From Candidatus Accumulibacter similis (GTDB lineage Bacteria; Pseudomonadota; Gammaproteobacteria; Burkholderiales; Rhodocyclaceae), in the NCBI GenBank assembly GCA_013347225.1, contig CP054595.1:3530415-3594414 (forward strand): a DNA stretch of 64,000 nt, written 5' to 3'. Positions 23,080 through 32,044 of the stretch are shown here, one piece after another. Every line of letters begins with the position of its first letter. Positions within the stretch are counted from its first letter, which is position 1. The notes beneath the pieces are model-generated. The model was not told where the DNA came from. It ran no database searches and saw nothing but the letters and a program-made list of their open reading frames with translations. The position numbers and the translations under genes are program-made.

Positions 23080-24330
23080 TCAGGAATCGCCGAGCGCCGA
23101 ACGCAGCTTCGCCAGGTAGGCTCGCGCCGCCTCGCGGCCAGGGCCGTTTGGAGCAGGCTGTGGAGGTGCAGAGGGTGCGGGTGCGGCTGGACGTGGCGGC
23201 GGCGACGACGGCAAAGGCGGCGACCCTGGCGAGCCGCCTTCGCCGGCCCAGGCCTTGAACTCGCCGCGGATTGCCTTCTGGATGATGCCGAACAGGTAGC
23301 CAGCCGGGTTGCGCACTGCGCTGTTGCGGCAGCGGGCATCCCATTCGTCCAGCACCGCCTGCCGCAGTAACTCGTCCACCTGCTGCAAGGCCACCAGCGC
23401 GCCGCTCTGCTGCTCGTCCTTCAAGCGCAGCAGGCGCTCGGGTAGGCGCACGTGCTGCAGCGCCTTCGCGCGCGGTACTGTACCTACTTGATTTATACGA
23501 TCCATACGTACAGTACGGTCCTCCTTCGGATTCCGAAGTGAGCCGTCTAGCGCGGGTTTCAGCCCTGCTTCGGATTCCGAAGAGGGGCCATTTAGATTCC
23601 GAAGTAGGACGGCCTGGCCTTCTTCGGATTCGTGATCCACAGGCTCTTGTGGATAACTCGTATCGGCCCATTCGTTGCGGGCCATGCGCTGTGTCAGCAC
23701 CTGTAGGCGTGTGGGCAGCGTGCGGCCATTGAGCATCGGGTCTTCGGCGATCTCGCGCAGGGTGTTCATGCCGACGATCTGCACTGCCTTCGCGGCATGG
23801 GTCAGCGCCTGGCTGACCAGGCCCAGGTAGTCGGGGTCGAGCTGCATCGCCTCGAAGGGCGTCAGCGGTTCGTCGTGCAGCACGTAGAGGTTGCCGAGGA
23901 TGCGCCCGGTCTTCGGGTCGCGGCGCCGTCGCACCAGGCTCAGCCAGCGTGTCAACCGCAGCAGCGTCAAGGCGCGCGCCACGGTCTCATGCGAGGCCTG
24001 CGCCGCGCAGGGCATCGAGGCAAGGTAGGGCCGGAGCTGGTCGTAGGTGGGGAACGCCGTCACGCCATCGCTTTGAAGCTGCAGGCGGAACACCTGCCAG
24101 GCATTGCGCTCCAGCGGCGTCAGGCGCCGGTCGAGGAACAGCGCGCGCGGCACGCTCTCGTGCCGGTTGCCGCTGTAGAGGAAGCCATCACTGATCGGCG
24201 CGGCCGGCGACGTAGGGGCAGTGCCGCGTGGGGGTGGTGGTGCCGGTGGCACCAGCTCCCGCAGCGCTTCGTCGAACAGCGCCGACAGCGCCACGGGGCC
24301 ATCGCGCCGGGGTGCGCCGCCGGTCGCCAT
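23080..24330 (-). CDS. STY4528-family genomic-island replication protein
   Basis: A 416-residue protein with a replication-initiator-like winged-helix region: SVPRALFLDRRLTPLERNAW, VFRLQLQSDGVTAFPTYDQL and ASHETVARALTLLRLTRWLS. This matches STY4528-type proteins of pathogenicity islands and ICEs. The C-terminal half carries Pro-rich linkers and a second helical domain (NPAGYLFGIIQKAIRGEFKAW). It is the last gene of the alpA-parA-parB operon and probably contributes to autonomous ICE replication (inference). Confidence 0.84.
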   Translation of the reverse strand: MATGGAPRRDGPVALSALFDEALRELVPPAPPPPRGTAPTSPAAPISDGFLYSGNRHESVPRALFLDRRLTPLERNAWQVFRLQLQSDGVTAFPTYDQLRPYLASMPCAAQASHETVARALTLLRLTRWLSLVRRRRDPKTGRILGNLYVLHDEPLTPFEAMQLDPDYLGLVSQALTHAAKAVQIVGMNTLREIAEDPMLNGRTLPTRLQVLTQRMARNEWADTSYPQEPVDHESEEGQAVLLRNLNGPSSESEAGLKPALDGSLRNPKEDRTVRMDRINQVGTVPRAKALQHVRLPERLLRLKDEQQSGALVALQQVDELLRQAVLDEWDARCRNSAVRNPAGYLFGIIQKAIRGEFKAWAGEGGSPGSPPLPSSPPPRPAAPAPSAPPQPAPNGPGREAARAYLAKLRSALGDS

Positions 24331-24333
24331 GGC

Positions 24334-24894
24334 CTACACCAGCCCCTGGTCGATCCAGTTGCGTATCGCCGACCAGATCACCGACATCGGCAAGGTCAAG
24401 GTCTCGGCCAGGTCCATGGTCAGCGCCAGCATCGCCATCTCGTCGTCCAGCGCGATGCTGCGCTCCGTGACGCCGGCCTTCCATCGCTTCCATAGGGCCG
24501 TGTCCTGCGCCTCGTCCAGCACCGGATGCCGTCCCTTGCGCTTGGGCAGGCCGAGGATGTCGCGGCGAAGGGCGACCTCCTGGTGCGTCAGGCCGTAGAA
24601 GCGGCTGACCATCTCCGTGCTGGCACCCAGGCGCAGCATGCGGTCGACCGTGGCGATCTCGCGCTCCACGTCGTGCACCTGGCTCAGCAATCGCTTGAGC
24701 ACCTCGCGGTTGACCGACACCGAGCACCACGAGACGGTGGCATTGACCAGCATGCTCACGAGTTCGGGATGCTTGAGCGCATCCAGTTCTTCCTCGCCGA
24801 AGCCCATGGCCTTGCAGCGTCGCAGTTGCCCGTTGCGCAGGTCGTGCAGCGCCTGCGCGATCACGGCCTGGTTGAGCGGGTGCGGTGCGGACAT
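24334..24894 (-). CDS. DUF2857 family ICE protein
   Basis: A 186-residue helical protein. It contains LNQAVIAQALHDLRNGQLRR, SVNREVLKRLLSQVHDVERE and a helix-turn-helix-like SRFYGLTHQEVALRRDILGL, typical of DUF2857. It sits 13 nt downstream of parB and 3 nt upstream of the STY4528 gene. DNA binding is suggested by the HTH-like segment. The function is not established as far as I know. Confidence 0.82.
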   Translation of the reverse strand: MSAPHPLNQAVIAQALHDLRNGQLRRCKAMGFGEEELDALKHPELVSMLVNATVSWCSVSVNREVLKRLLSQVHDVEREIATVDRMLRLGASTEMVSRFYGLTHQEVALRRDILGLPKRKGRHPVLDEAQDTALWKRWKAGVTERSIALDDEMAMLALTMDLAETLTLPMSVIWSAIRNWIDQGLV

Positions 24895-24907
24895 GCGTGG
24901 TCTCCGC

Positions 24908-26587
24908 TCAGGCGCCGCGGCCGGGGTCGCTGGAGGCCGCGCCGGTCTCCAGATCCAGAAGCCGACGCGCCAGGCGCAGCAGCCGGAACAGTTTGACCAG
25001 CCCGGCATCGCTCAGGCGCGGGTAGGCACCGCCGCCATACAGCAAGGGCGCCAGGTCATCGGCTAGCCGGGCGCGATCGAGCCCGGCTGCGGCACGCGCG
25101 GCGCACAGCGCCTGCAGCAGCGTCAGCACCGCGCGAGCGAATGGCGGCATGGCGCGCGCGGCCGGCGGCGCGACGCAGGCGAAGCCGATGCCGCCGTCGC
25201 TAGGCTCGACCTGATCGGCCACGCCGGCTTCCTCGGCGACCTCGCGCGCGAACTGCGCGATGTGTACGCGCAGCCGATCCGGTACGTCCAGGCCGGGCTC
25301 GATGTACCAGACATCCGAGATGGGGTAGAGCCCGCCCGCCTGCACGGGAATGGCGCGCAGCGCGTCGGCCTCGAAGTCGGGCAGCTTGTCGCCCATCTGG
25401 TCGGCGACCATGCGCTGGATGGATTGCAGGCGCTCGGTGGTCGGCGCCGGCGACACGATGTGGCCCTGTAGGCGTTCACCGCGCTGGCAGCCGTCCCGCT
25501 GATCGCCTTCGGCGTCAACCCTCGATGCAGTCGCGCCTGCGCCCGTCGGCGCGGACGAACCGGACTCCGACGCCTGCACCGAAGGGGTAGCCGGCGACGA
25601 TGGCGGCGACGAAGACCGCTGCGGCTCGGGCGCAGGTGCGGCCGATGCGGCTGATGGTGCAGGTCTCGCCGCTGGCGGTGCCGGGTCGCTGGTCAGCGCA
25701 CGCTGTCGGCTCTCCGTGTCGTCGATCTCCAGAGCCAGCGTGTCGTAGTCCGCTTCCAGCAGCTCGGCCATCTGGCCGACCAGCTCGTCCTGCACCCGCT
25801 GCGGCGAGAAGTTGTCGGGCTGCGTGTCGAACTGCGCGAGCACGTCCTGGAACAGCGTGGCGAAGTCCACCGACAGGTTGCGGCTCAGCGCACGCCGCTC
25901 CCAGGTGCGCTCGCAGGCCTTGCGCAGCACCGCGAGCCGTTCGACCTGGTGGCGGCCGAGCCCGCCGTACAGCAGGTTCGGGATCGCCGGCAGCAGGTAG
26001 TGCACGGCGTCCTGCATGCGGCTGATGTGCGACTGCGGCAGCGGAAACCCATCGGCCGTGAGGCGTCGCGCCAGCTCGCTCTGCGACAGCGCCTGGCCGT
26101 TCTCCTGCTCGTAGAACTCGCGCGCCTTCTCCACGCCCAAGGCCCGCTCGATGAAGCTCAGCCCGCCGCGCAGCTCGTTCTCGGCCAGGTGGCCGGTGAG
26201 CATCACCACCTCGCCGCGCTGCGGCCACGGGCGGAACAGGCAGGGGATGCGGAAGAAGCGTTCGTCCTTGGTTTCGCTCCACAGCTCACGCAGGATCGCC
26301 AGGCGGGTATTACCGCCGTTGCGGATGATGTAGTGCGGCTCACCGGGCCGGCGTGTGATCGCGGGCGGTGCGTCCAATCCGCGCTCGCGGATCGAAGCTT
26401 TGATGTCCTCGTAGGCTGGGTTGCGCGTCACGCGCGGGTCGTGGTCATACGGGCGCAACTGGTCCAGCGTCACGACCATCGGCGTGTCGGCGATGGGATC
26501 GGTCAGGGCCGCAGCCGTTGGGCTGGTGCGCTCGAAGCCGGAGGCCAGCAGTTTGGCGGCCATGTCTTGCTGGGTCAGGTCAGCCAC
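24908..26587 (-). CDS. parB: ParB-family partition protein of the ICE (PFGI-1 type)
   Basis: A 559-residue protein. The N-terminal ParB/Srx domain has LDQLRPYDHDPRVTRNPAYE and the nucleotide-binding-type IIRNGGNTRLAILREL; a central HTH follows (SQSELARRLTADGFPLPQSH). A long low-complexity linker (about 360-425) leads to a conserved C-terminal domain (PISDVWYIEPGLDVPDRLRV). I chose the GTG at 26587 because GGGGAGG lies 6 nt upstream and it gives the family-typical VADLTQQDMAAKLLASGFER. It overlaps the shi-like gene. Confidence 0.9.
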   Translation of the reverse strand: MADLTQQDMAAKLLASGFERTSPTAAALTDPIADTPMVVTLDQLRPYDHDPRVTRNPAYEDIKASIRERGLDAPPAITRRPGEPHYIIRNGGNTRLAILRELWSETKDERFFRIPCLFRPWPQRGEVVMLTGHLAENELRGGLSFIERALGVEKAREFYEQENGQALSQSELARRLTADGFPLPQSHISRMQDAVHYLLPAIPNLLYGGLGRHQVERLAVLRKACERTWERRALSRNLSVDFATLFQDVLAQFDTQPDNFSPQRVQDELVGQMAELLEADYDTLALEIDDTESRQRALTSDPAPPAARPAPSAASAAPAPEPQRSSSPPSSPATPSVQASESGSSAPTGAGATASRVDAEGDQRDGCQRGERLQGHIVSPAPTTERLQSIQRMVADQMGDKLPDFEADALRAIPVQAGGLYPISDVWYIEPGLDVPDRLRVHIAQFAREVAEEAGVADQVEPSDGGIGFACVAPPAARAMPPFARAVLTLLQALCAARAAAGLDRARLADDLAPLLYGGGAYPRLSDAGLVKLFRLLRLARRLLDLETGAASSDPGRGA

Positions 26588-26846
26588 GGCCGTCCTCCCC
26601 AGGCATCGGCTCGTCGGCAATGCCGTCCCGAGCTTGCCGGTCGGCGCGTCGAAGCTGCGCGCGCGCGTTGAGGCCGGCTCGGTGATCGCTCGCGGTTGAC
26701 CTGGTGTAGATCGAAGCGCAGCCCGACTTCGTGAACTTGAGGTGTCCGCCGGGCGTGCGCACCACGTGCCAGCCTTCACCTAGCGCGAACTCGATGAGGG
26801 CGCGCAGGCGTTTGCGGCCTCTCGCCAGTTCATGCGCGTTCGCCAT
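26580..26846 (-). CDS. HicA-like small protein between parA and parB (shi-like)
   Basis: An 88-residue basic protein with a HicA-type core: LIEFALGEGWHVVRTPGGHL followed by KFTKSGCASIYTRSTASDHR. The GGH histidine is the catalytic residue of HicA mRNA interferases. No HicB follows. In ICEclc a small gene called shi occupies exactly this position between parA and parB and is linked to growth arrest of transfer-competent cells; equating the two is inference from position. The start overlaps the parA stop by 17 nt. Confidence 0.68.
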   Translation of the reverse strand: MANAHELARGRKRLRALIEFALGEGWHVVRTPGGHLKFTKSGCASIYTRSTASDHRAGLNARAQLRRADRQARDGIADEPMPGEDGRG

Positions 26847-27708
26847 CGCCCGCGCTCCCTGCTGTGCCTGCCGCGTCGGCGCGACCGCTGACTTGGGCGA
26901 AGCGGTCCTGCCACTGCGGGAACAGTTCGCCGGCCAGCGCGCGCATAGTGGCCAGCGCCGCAGGGGCGTTACGGCCCGTGGGCTGTCGGTACTCCACTCG
27001 ATGCACCGGCAAGCCTCTGGTCGCGGCGCGTGGATAGGCTTCAATCGCCGGCACGTCGGTGTCGAGGACGCGCACGCCGGCCTGGCCCTGGAACACCTGC
27101 CGCAGCGCCTGTTGAATCAGCCGCGCGTTCGACGACACCGGATGCACGCGGTTGATGAGCAGATTCAATGGCGGTGGCTCGATACCGAGGTGCCGGTACG
27201 GCGCGATGTCCTCGATGAGCTGCAAGGTGCCGCGGCGCAGTTCGCGCGCTGCGAGGATTTCCGGCGTGACCGGCGACAGCGCCATATCCGAGGCCAGCAC
27301 TGCCATCTCCAGGAGCACACTGCGCGCGCCCTGCGTGTCGATCAGCACCAGGTCGTAGCTCGGCGCCAGCGCAGGCAGCAGATGGCGCAATCGCAAGCGG
27401 CCATCGGGCGCATGCAGCAGCAGCGTGTTCAGCTCGCCGCGGTCGTCATTGGAGAGCACCAGATGCAGGCGCGCAATGGCGGTATGGGACACCAGTTGCT
27501 CGGCGCGGTGCTCGTTGACCGTCAGCATCTCGTAGATGCCGGCGGGTGCACGAACGGCCAGTGTGAAGTAGCTCGACAGTGTGGGCTGCACGTCTAGGTC
27601 TAGCAGCAGCACGCGCAGCCCGGCGTCGGCGGCGAAGCCGCCTAGATTGGCGGCCGTCGTGGTCTTGCCCACGCCACCCTTGGTCGAAATGATCGAAACC
27701 ACCTGCAT
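26830..27708 (-). CDS. parA: ParA-family partition ATPase
   Basis: A 292-residue deviant-Walker ATPase: MQVVSIISTKGGVGKTTTAA at the N-terminus, VLLLDLDVQPTLSSYF (Walker A') and YDLVLIDTQGARS (Walker B). Together with ParB it stabilises the excised ICE. The start at 27708 has AAGGAG before it. The gene order alpA-parA-small gene-parB is the maintenance module of ICEclc/PFGI-1 elements and places the ICE end to the right, at higher coordinates. Confidence 0.93.
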   Translation of the reverse strand: MQVVSIISTKGGVGKTTTAANLGGFAADAGLRVLLLDLDVQPTLSSYFTLAVRAPAGIYEMLTVNEHRAEQLVSHTAIARLHLVLSNDDRGELNTLLLHAPDGRLRLRHLLPALAPSYDLVLIDTQGARSVLLEMAVLASDMALSPVTPEILAARELRRGTLQLIEDIAPYRHLGIEPPPLNLLINRVHPVSSNARLIQQALRQVFQGQAGVRVLDTDVPAIEAYPRAATRGLPVHRVEYRQPTGRNAPAALATMRALAGELFPQWQDRFAQVSGRADAAGTAGSAGDGERA

Positions 27709-27748
27709 GGGCTTCTCCTTGTTCAATGGCATGAGGGGAGAAGCCGCG

Positions 27749-27967
27749 TCAGGCGCGATCGTTGCGGCGGTCAGCGATCCACTGTTCGATTTCCACAGAA
27801 TCCCAGCCGACCGCGCGCACACCCAGGCGCATGGCCTTGGGGAATTTGCCTTCCTTCATCAGGCTGTAGATGTGGGCGCGCTTGAATCCGGTCTTGGCCT
27901 CGACTTCGGCGCGGCGCATGATGCGGTGTTCAGGCGCCAAGGCCGGCGCGGTGGTCTGCGAAGACAT
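27749..27967 (-). CDS. alpA: AlpA-family transcriptional regulator
   Basis: A 72-residue MerR-like helix-turn-helix protein: HRIMRRAEVEAKTGFKRAHI and YSLMKEGKFPKAMRLGVRAV, then WDSVEIEQWIADRRNDR. AlpA-type regulators control excision or the maintenance operon. It is the first gene of the alpA-parA-parB operon, and a perfect palindrome lies about 100 nt upstream. Confidence 0.9.
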   Translation of the reverse strand: MSSQTTAPALAPEHRIMRRAEVEAKTGFKRAHIYSLMKEGKFPKAMRLGVRAVGWDSVEIEQWIADRRNDRA

Positions 27968-28063
27968 GGTAGGCACTCCTAGACGCTCGATGGCGCTGTT
28001 CAGAAAATGCCTTGCATTCCATACGCCGCAGCCGCGGAATTCACTGCAACAGCAGAACTCGCC

Positions 28064-28077
28064 ACTGCAATTGCAGT
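28064..28077. promoter_or_regulatory. Palindromic operator candidate upstream of alpA
   Basis: ACTGCAATTGCAGT is a perfect 14-nt palindrome. A half-site (CACTGCAA) lies 22 nt to the left. It sits between alpA and the next upstream gene, in the expected alpA promoter region. Confidence 0.45.
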
Positions 28078-28092
28078 AAGTGCGCTGTGGGG

Positions 28093-28851
28093 TTAGCGCG
28101 ATGCCTCCAAGTGGCGGCGAGCCTGGGCGAGCTTGCTCCACAGCGTGCGCTCGCTGATGCCGGGCCGTCCTTCATGGTGGGCCAACAACGCACTGACCAC
28201 GGCGTCCATGTTCTGGAAGGATGAATAGGACTTGCCCGCGGGTGACTTGCCTAACAGCAAAGTCAGCAGACCGCCGATGATGTTCAGATATGTTGATTCG
28301 CTGCGCAGTCCAAGCTCACGTTCGCCGCCGCTCTCGGCTATGCGGACGGCGTGCTCCTTCGCCAACGCTTCATACTGAGCCCGCAATGCCGCATGCAGTT
28401 GTACGAGTTCTGCGAGCTGCACTTTGGACGCTTCGCGATCGGCCAGCAGCACGTTCAGCGTTGCCAGGTTCACCGCCGGATGCAGCTCGCGCTCGATCTC
28501 GTCGAACAGGAACTGCGGCCGCTCGCCGGGGTAGTAGTACGACATCCATGCCCTCAGATCGACGTGACGCACGATCAAGTCAGGGTCATCGAGTGCCAGT
28601 CGCTGCGATTCATGTGCGATGCCAGCCTTGCCGAAGGGCAGTTCATCGTGCGCCAGCGCATCGAAGATGCGCTCCGCGAACAGCCGCAGCATCGGCCAGC
28701 GCGGGAAGTCGCTCATATCGGGAATAGCGCGCGAGCCTAGCGCTTCCAGGATCCGCAACTCAAAACGCAAGAGGCCCGCCCAACGGATCGCCACCTCGAT
28801 CGGTCGGTAATACGTCTTGGTGCCAAATGCAAGGCAGCTCGATTTCGGCAT
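28093..28851 (-). CDS. Conserved ICE protein upstream of alpA, unknown function
   Basis: A 252-residue, mostly helical protein (MPKSSCLAFGTKTYYRPIEV...). It includes YYYPGERPQFLFDEIERELH, a coiled region (SKVQLAELVQLHAALRAQYE) and GKSYSSFQNMDAVVSALLAH. It has the style of ICE proteins adjacent to alpA but I recognise no named domain. The start is uncertain: the open frame extends to 28950 without a clear ribosome-binding site, so I used the ATG at 28851. Confidence 0.62.
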   Translation of the reverse strand: MPKSSCLAFGTKTYYRPIEVAIRWAGLLRFELRILEALGSRAIPDMSDFPRWPMLRLFAERIFDALAHDELPFGKAGIAHESQRLALDDPDLIVRHVDLRAWMSYYYPGERPQFLFDEIERELHPAVNLATLNVLLADREASKVQLAELVQLHAALRAQYEALAKEHAVRIAESGGERELGLRSESTYLNIIGGLLTLLLGKSPAGKSYSSFQNMDAVVSALLAHHEGRPGISERTLWSKLAQARRHLEASR

Positions 28852-29413
28852 ATCGCGCGCTTCCCATCGTCGGATTGAACTCCGGCAGACGCGCGCCCCC
28901 ATGGGTGCGGCGATCGCCCAAGAAATCCGGATGAAGCGCGGGGCCTTCATCGTTGGAGAGGATGTTGCCCGTCGGTGATACAGCCGATCAAAATTGGTCG
29001 ATCACACCTTGCGACGCGCCGTAGTCCTCCGCCATAATGCCCCGTGGAAATACTCCGTTACCTGGAGAAACAGCCTGAAAGGTCGTGCGCCTCCATGCAT
29101 CAACAGAGCACGAGTGGCCTGCGCTCTACCCGGAAACCTTCGACAAAGTTTTTGCCCGAAGTCATCGAGGGGTAAAGAGCCAATGTGTCACTGCTCCGAG
29201 CCGATTTGCAGCCGGCAGGTGCACATGCCTTCCGTGTCACCTCACTGATTTTTCTGGCAGCGAATGGTGAGTCACGCATCAGCAACAGATTGGCATATTT
29301 GGCTGTTCACAAAGAGCAGGTGCGCAGCCGCTTGCCGCGATGCAATTTGGGTCAGACGTAAGACCGAAAAAGAATCACGCCCTCCGATAGGCGGTCATTA
29401 AACCGACCGTCTA
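28852..29413. other. Gene-free stretch between ICE core and metal cargo
   Basis: About 560 nt without a credible gene, with lower GC than the flanks around 29,130-29,400. It marks the border between the conserved ICE maintenance module and the metal-resistance cargo. I see no repeat, tRNA or strong terminator in it. Confidence 0.5.
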
Positions 29414-30310
29414 TCAGGCGCCTGACGGTGGCGCCGCACGCTGAGCACGGTCGATGAATTGCCTCAGTGCGTCCCTCATCTCTCCTTCTAGCCGCAGCAG
29501 ATAGGTGGTCAGAGATGCCACCCGATCGGCCAGCGGTCGAGCCACCACGTCGGCATGCTGGCAATCAGCAACGTGTGCAGCGCTCGAAAAGCCGATTCCG
29601 TAGCCCGCGGCCACCAGCGCCAACATCAGGCCATGAGTAGTGACATATTCAGCCACTATCGGCCGAGCCTCGACTGATCGGAACAGCCGTTCGCGCTGTC
29701 GGCTGCAGCCTTCGCAAACCTGTGGATCGCACAGCACCAGCGGATAGCTCACCACTTCTTCCAGGGGCACCTCCTTGAAGACCAGTAGCGGATGTCGCGC
29801 AGGAAGAGCGACCACCAACGGGTCTTCCCACAACGGTGCCGCAACAATCCCAGCGTCCACGTCATCGATCATCGCAAGGCCGGCATCGAACAGGTCCGTG
29901 CTCAGTCCATGCACCAATTGAGCGAGTGGCACCTCTGACAGCCGGATGTTCACTTGCGGAGCTTCCTGTCGGCACAGTGCGAGCAACGTCGACAGTCGAA
30001 CCCGTCCGATGTCGCCCGCCAGCGCAATGCGCAGCGTGTCCTGATACCCCTCGGCCGCCGCGCGTGCTCTGGCTTCGGCGTGCTCGACGGCCAGTATGAC
30101 GCGGCGGGCATCCTGCAGAAAGGCGCGCCCGGCCCAGGTTAGGCTGGCACCGCGCGGCGTGCGCTGGAGCAGGGTCACTCCCAAGTCGGCCTCCAGCTTG
30201 CGGATCGTGCGGGATAGGGGTGATTGCTCGATATGCAGGCGCTTCGCCGCGCGGCCGAAGTGCAACTCCTCGGCCACTGCAATGAAGGCCCGGATGTGAC
30301 GCAGGTCCAT
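29414..30310 (-). CDS. LysR-family transcriptional regulator
   Basis: A 298-residue LysR regulator with N-terminal winged HTH (MDLRHIRAFIAVAEELHFGR, AAKRLHIEQSPLSRTIRKLE) and a periplasmic-binding-like effector domain. The effector pocket includes a Cys pair in LCDPQVCEGC, which might sense metals or thiols (inference). It lies downstream of czcC on the same strand. A related LysR (42494-43402) lies at the other end of the cargo. Confidence 0.9.
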   Translation of the reverse strand: MDLRHIRAFIAVAEELHFGRAAKRLHIEQSPLSRTIRKLEADLGVTLLQRTPRGASLTWAGRAFLQDARRVILAVEHAEARARAAAEGYQDTLRIALAGDIGRVRLSTLLALCRQEAPQVNIRLSEVPLAQLVHGLSTDLFDAGLAMIDDVDAGIVAAPLWEDPLVVALPARHPLLVFKEVPLEEVVSYPLVLCDPQVCEGCSRQRERLFRSVEARPIVAEYVTTHGLMLALVAAGYGIGFSSAAHVADCQHADVVARPLADRVASLTTYLLRLEGEMRDALRQFIDRAQRAAPPSGA

Positions 30311-30503
30311 GTTCTCTCCGTCATGAGGCCGCTGCTTGCAGCACGAAGGACCAACATGAATGCGCTCCTGAACGGTCTTACGGTTCCACCTTGCATTTCA
30401 CGCTTCCGGTTTCAGGGCCGGGATTGAATTCCCGGCAGGTCCACTTCAAGCCACTTAAAGCAGCTTGATCGTTCAAGATGGCACGCGGCGCAGCGGCGCA
30501 GCC

Positions 30504-31745
30504 TTACTCATCGGCTAACCCCCAAATCAAATGGGCATCGACCAGCAGTCGATTGCGCGCCTTCAACGCTTCGATGCGGGATGAAAGCGATGCGCCGACA
30601 GCATCAACGGATTGCCGACGTAGCAGCAGCAGCGATTGCAGATCCCCCTCGCCGAGGGCATAGCCACGCTGGCCGAGCCTGGCGTTCTCGCGGGCCATCT
30701 GTGCGGACTGCTCGGCCAACCTCCATCGCCGCAGTGCAGTGCGGGCATCGTTGATGGTTTCCGCAATCGCCAGGTCGACTTCCTTGCGCTGGCGCTCCAG
30801 TTCAGCCCGCGTCACGTCTACCTGCTTGAGCGCCTCTTGCATGGTCTCCCTGCGATAGGTCCCTCCGAGCGGGATGCTCACGCTGACACCGACGATGCGT
30901 TCACTGCGACGAGCCTCCGAGGCCGTGTAAATGCCAACCGTGGGATCAGGAATCCGATCGGCCCGTGCCCGATCGGCCGTCAGTTCGGCCCGCTTCAGCG
31001 ATTCCTGCATGATCCGCAGCGTTTCGCTCTCGGCCAGGACCCGTTCGCGCCACTGCACCTCCTCCATGTCTAGTTCCACGGGCTCGCTTAAGGACCGCGG
31101 CTCCATCACCAGGGACGGAAAACGTGCGCGCAGGCGAAGGATCGCCTTGGCCTCCTGTGCCTGCACGGCATCGAACTGTCGGCGCGCTTCGGCTGCGTCC
31201 GCTTGCGCAGCGTTGAGATCCAGAAGCGACGCATCGCCGGCCTTGCGGCGCCCGGCGACTGCTGACGCGCTCGATTCGGCGAAGCCGAGTTGCTCTTTGG
31301 CCAGTTCTCGCGCTTGGATAGTTGCCAGCCAGTCGATCCACAAGTCAGCCAATGCACGCGCCGCTTCATGCCGCGCTTGCGCCAACTCGACACGAGCTAT
31401 CCGCTCGGTAGCGTCGCCCAGGCCTTGGTCGAGTTCGGCTTTGCCGCCAATTCGGATCGGCCGCTCGATCCTGGCGGTCCATTCGTTGGAATTGCCACCT
31501 GTGTCGTAGCGGCGTCTCTGGCCGTCGACTCCTACAGACCACTCGTAGGGTGATGCAGCGATCCTGCGCCCCGCATGGCCTGCTGCTTCCAGCGCATACC
31601 GGGCTTTCACCACGGAAGGCTCCTGCTCGATGGCCGCACGTGCAAGTTCGGCAGGAGGTAGGTCGGACGGAGTGGCGGGCTGCGCAACCACCTGCAGCGG
31701 CAGCACCAGCGCCCACCCCAAGGTCATCATGATCCAAGACTTCAT
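30504..31745 (-). CDS. czcC: Outer-membrane factor of a metal efflux RND system (CzcC-like)
   Basis: A 413-residue TolC-superfamily protein with signal peptide (MKSWIMMTLGWALVLPLQVVAQ) and two OEP repeats rich in long heptad helices (LPPAELARAAIEQEPSVVKA near the start; RRETMQEALKQVDVTRAELE later). It forms the outer-membrane channel of the CzcCBA export complex. The start overlaps the DUF3240 stop by 4 nt. It is the last gene of the metal operon. Confidence 0.87.
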   Translation of the reverse strand: MKSWIMMTLGWALVLPLQVVAQPATPSDLPPAELARAAIEQEPSVVKARYALEAAGHAGRRIAASPYEWSVGVDGQRRRYDTGGNSNEWTARIERPIRIGGKAELDQGLGDATERIARVELAQARHEAARALADLWIDWLATIQARELAKEQLGFAESSASAVAGRRKAGDASLLDLNAAQADAAEARRQFDAVQAQEAKAILRLRARFPSLVMEPRSLSEPVELDMEEVQWRERVLAESETLRIMQESLKRAELTADRARADRIPDPTVGIYTASEARRSERIVGVSVSIPLGGTYRRETMQEALKQVDVTRAELERQRKEVDLAIAETINDARTALRRWRLAEQSAQMARENARLGQRGYALGEGDLQSLLLLRRQSVDAVGASLSSRIEALKARNRLLVDAHLIWGLADE

Positions 31746-32044
31746 GCAATCTCTCCATCGATCGACAACGGTGTTGCCCAGTAACGCAATCCGGTGCCGG
31801 CAAAACGTTCTCGCAGCAGTTGCAGGAGTTGCTCCTGCCGTTCCTCGGTGACCAGGATCTGCACCCGGACCGCGTGGCTGCGCCCCATCACTTTTTCCTC
31901 TTCCGACAGCCGCCCGTGGGTTGTGCCGTGGCTGAACGCCGGCGTGCTGACGAAGAGTTCATCACCTGCGACTTCGAGCAGCAGGTCGAGCAGCTTCTCC
32001 TCAATCTGCGGATCAAGAATCAAGGTCAAGCAGGACTTAGGCAT
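31742..32044 (-). CDS. DUF3240 family protein
   Basis: A 100-residue PII-like ferredoxin-fold protein (MPKSCLTLILDPQIEEKLLD, MGRSHAVRVQILVTEERQEQ). DUF3240 genes sit almost always between czcA and czcC-type genes; a regulatory or metal-sensing role is suspected but unproven. It overlaps czcA by 8 nt and czcC by 4 nt. Confidence 0.84.
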   Translation of the reverse strand: MPKSCLTLILDPQIEEKLLDLLLEVAGDELFVSTPAFSHGTTHGRLSEEEKVMGRSHAVRVQILVTEERQEQLLQLLRERFAGTGLRYWATPLSIDGEIA

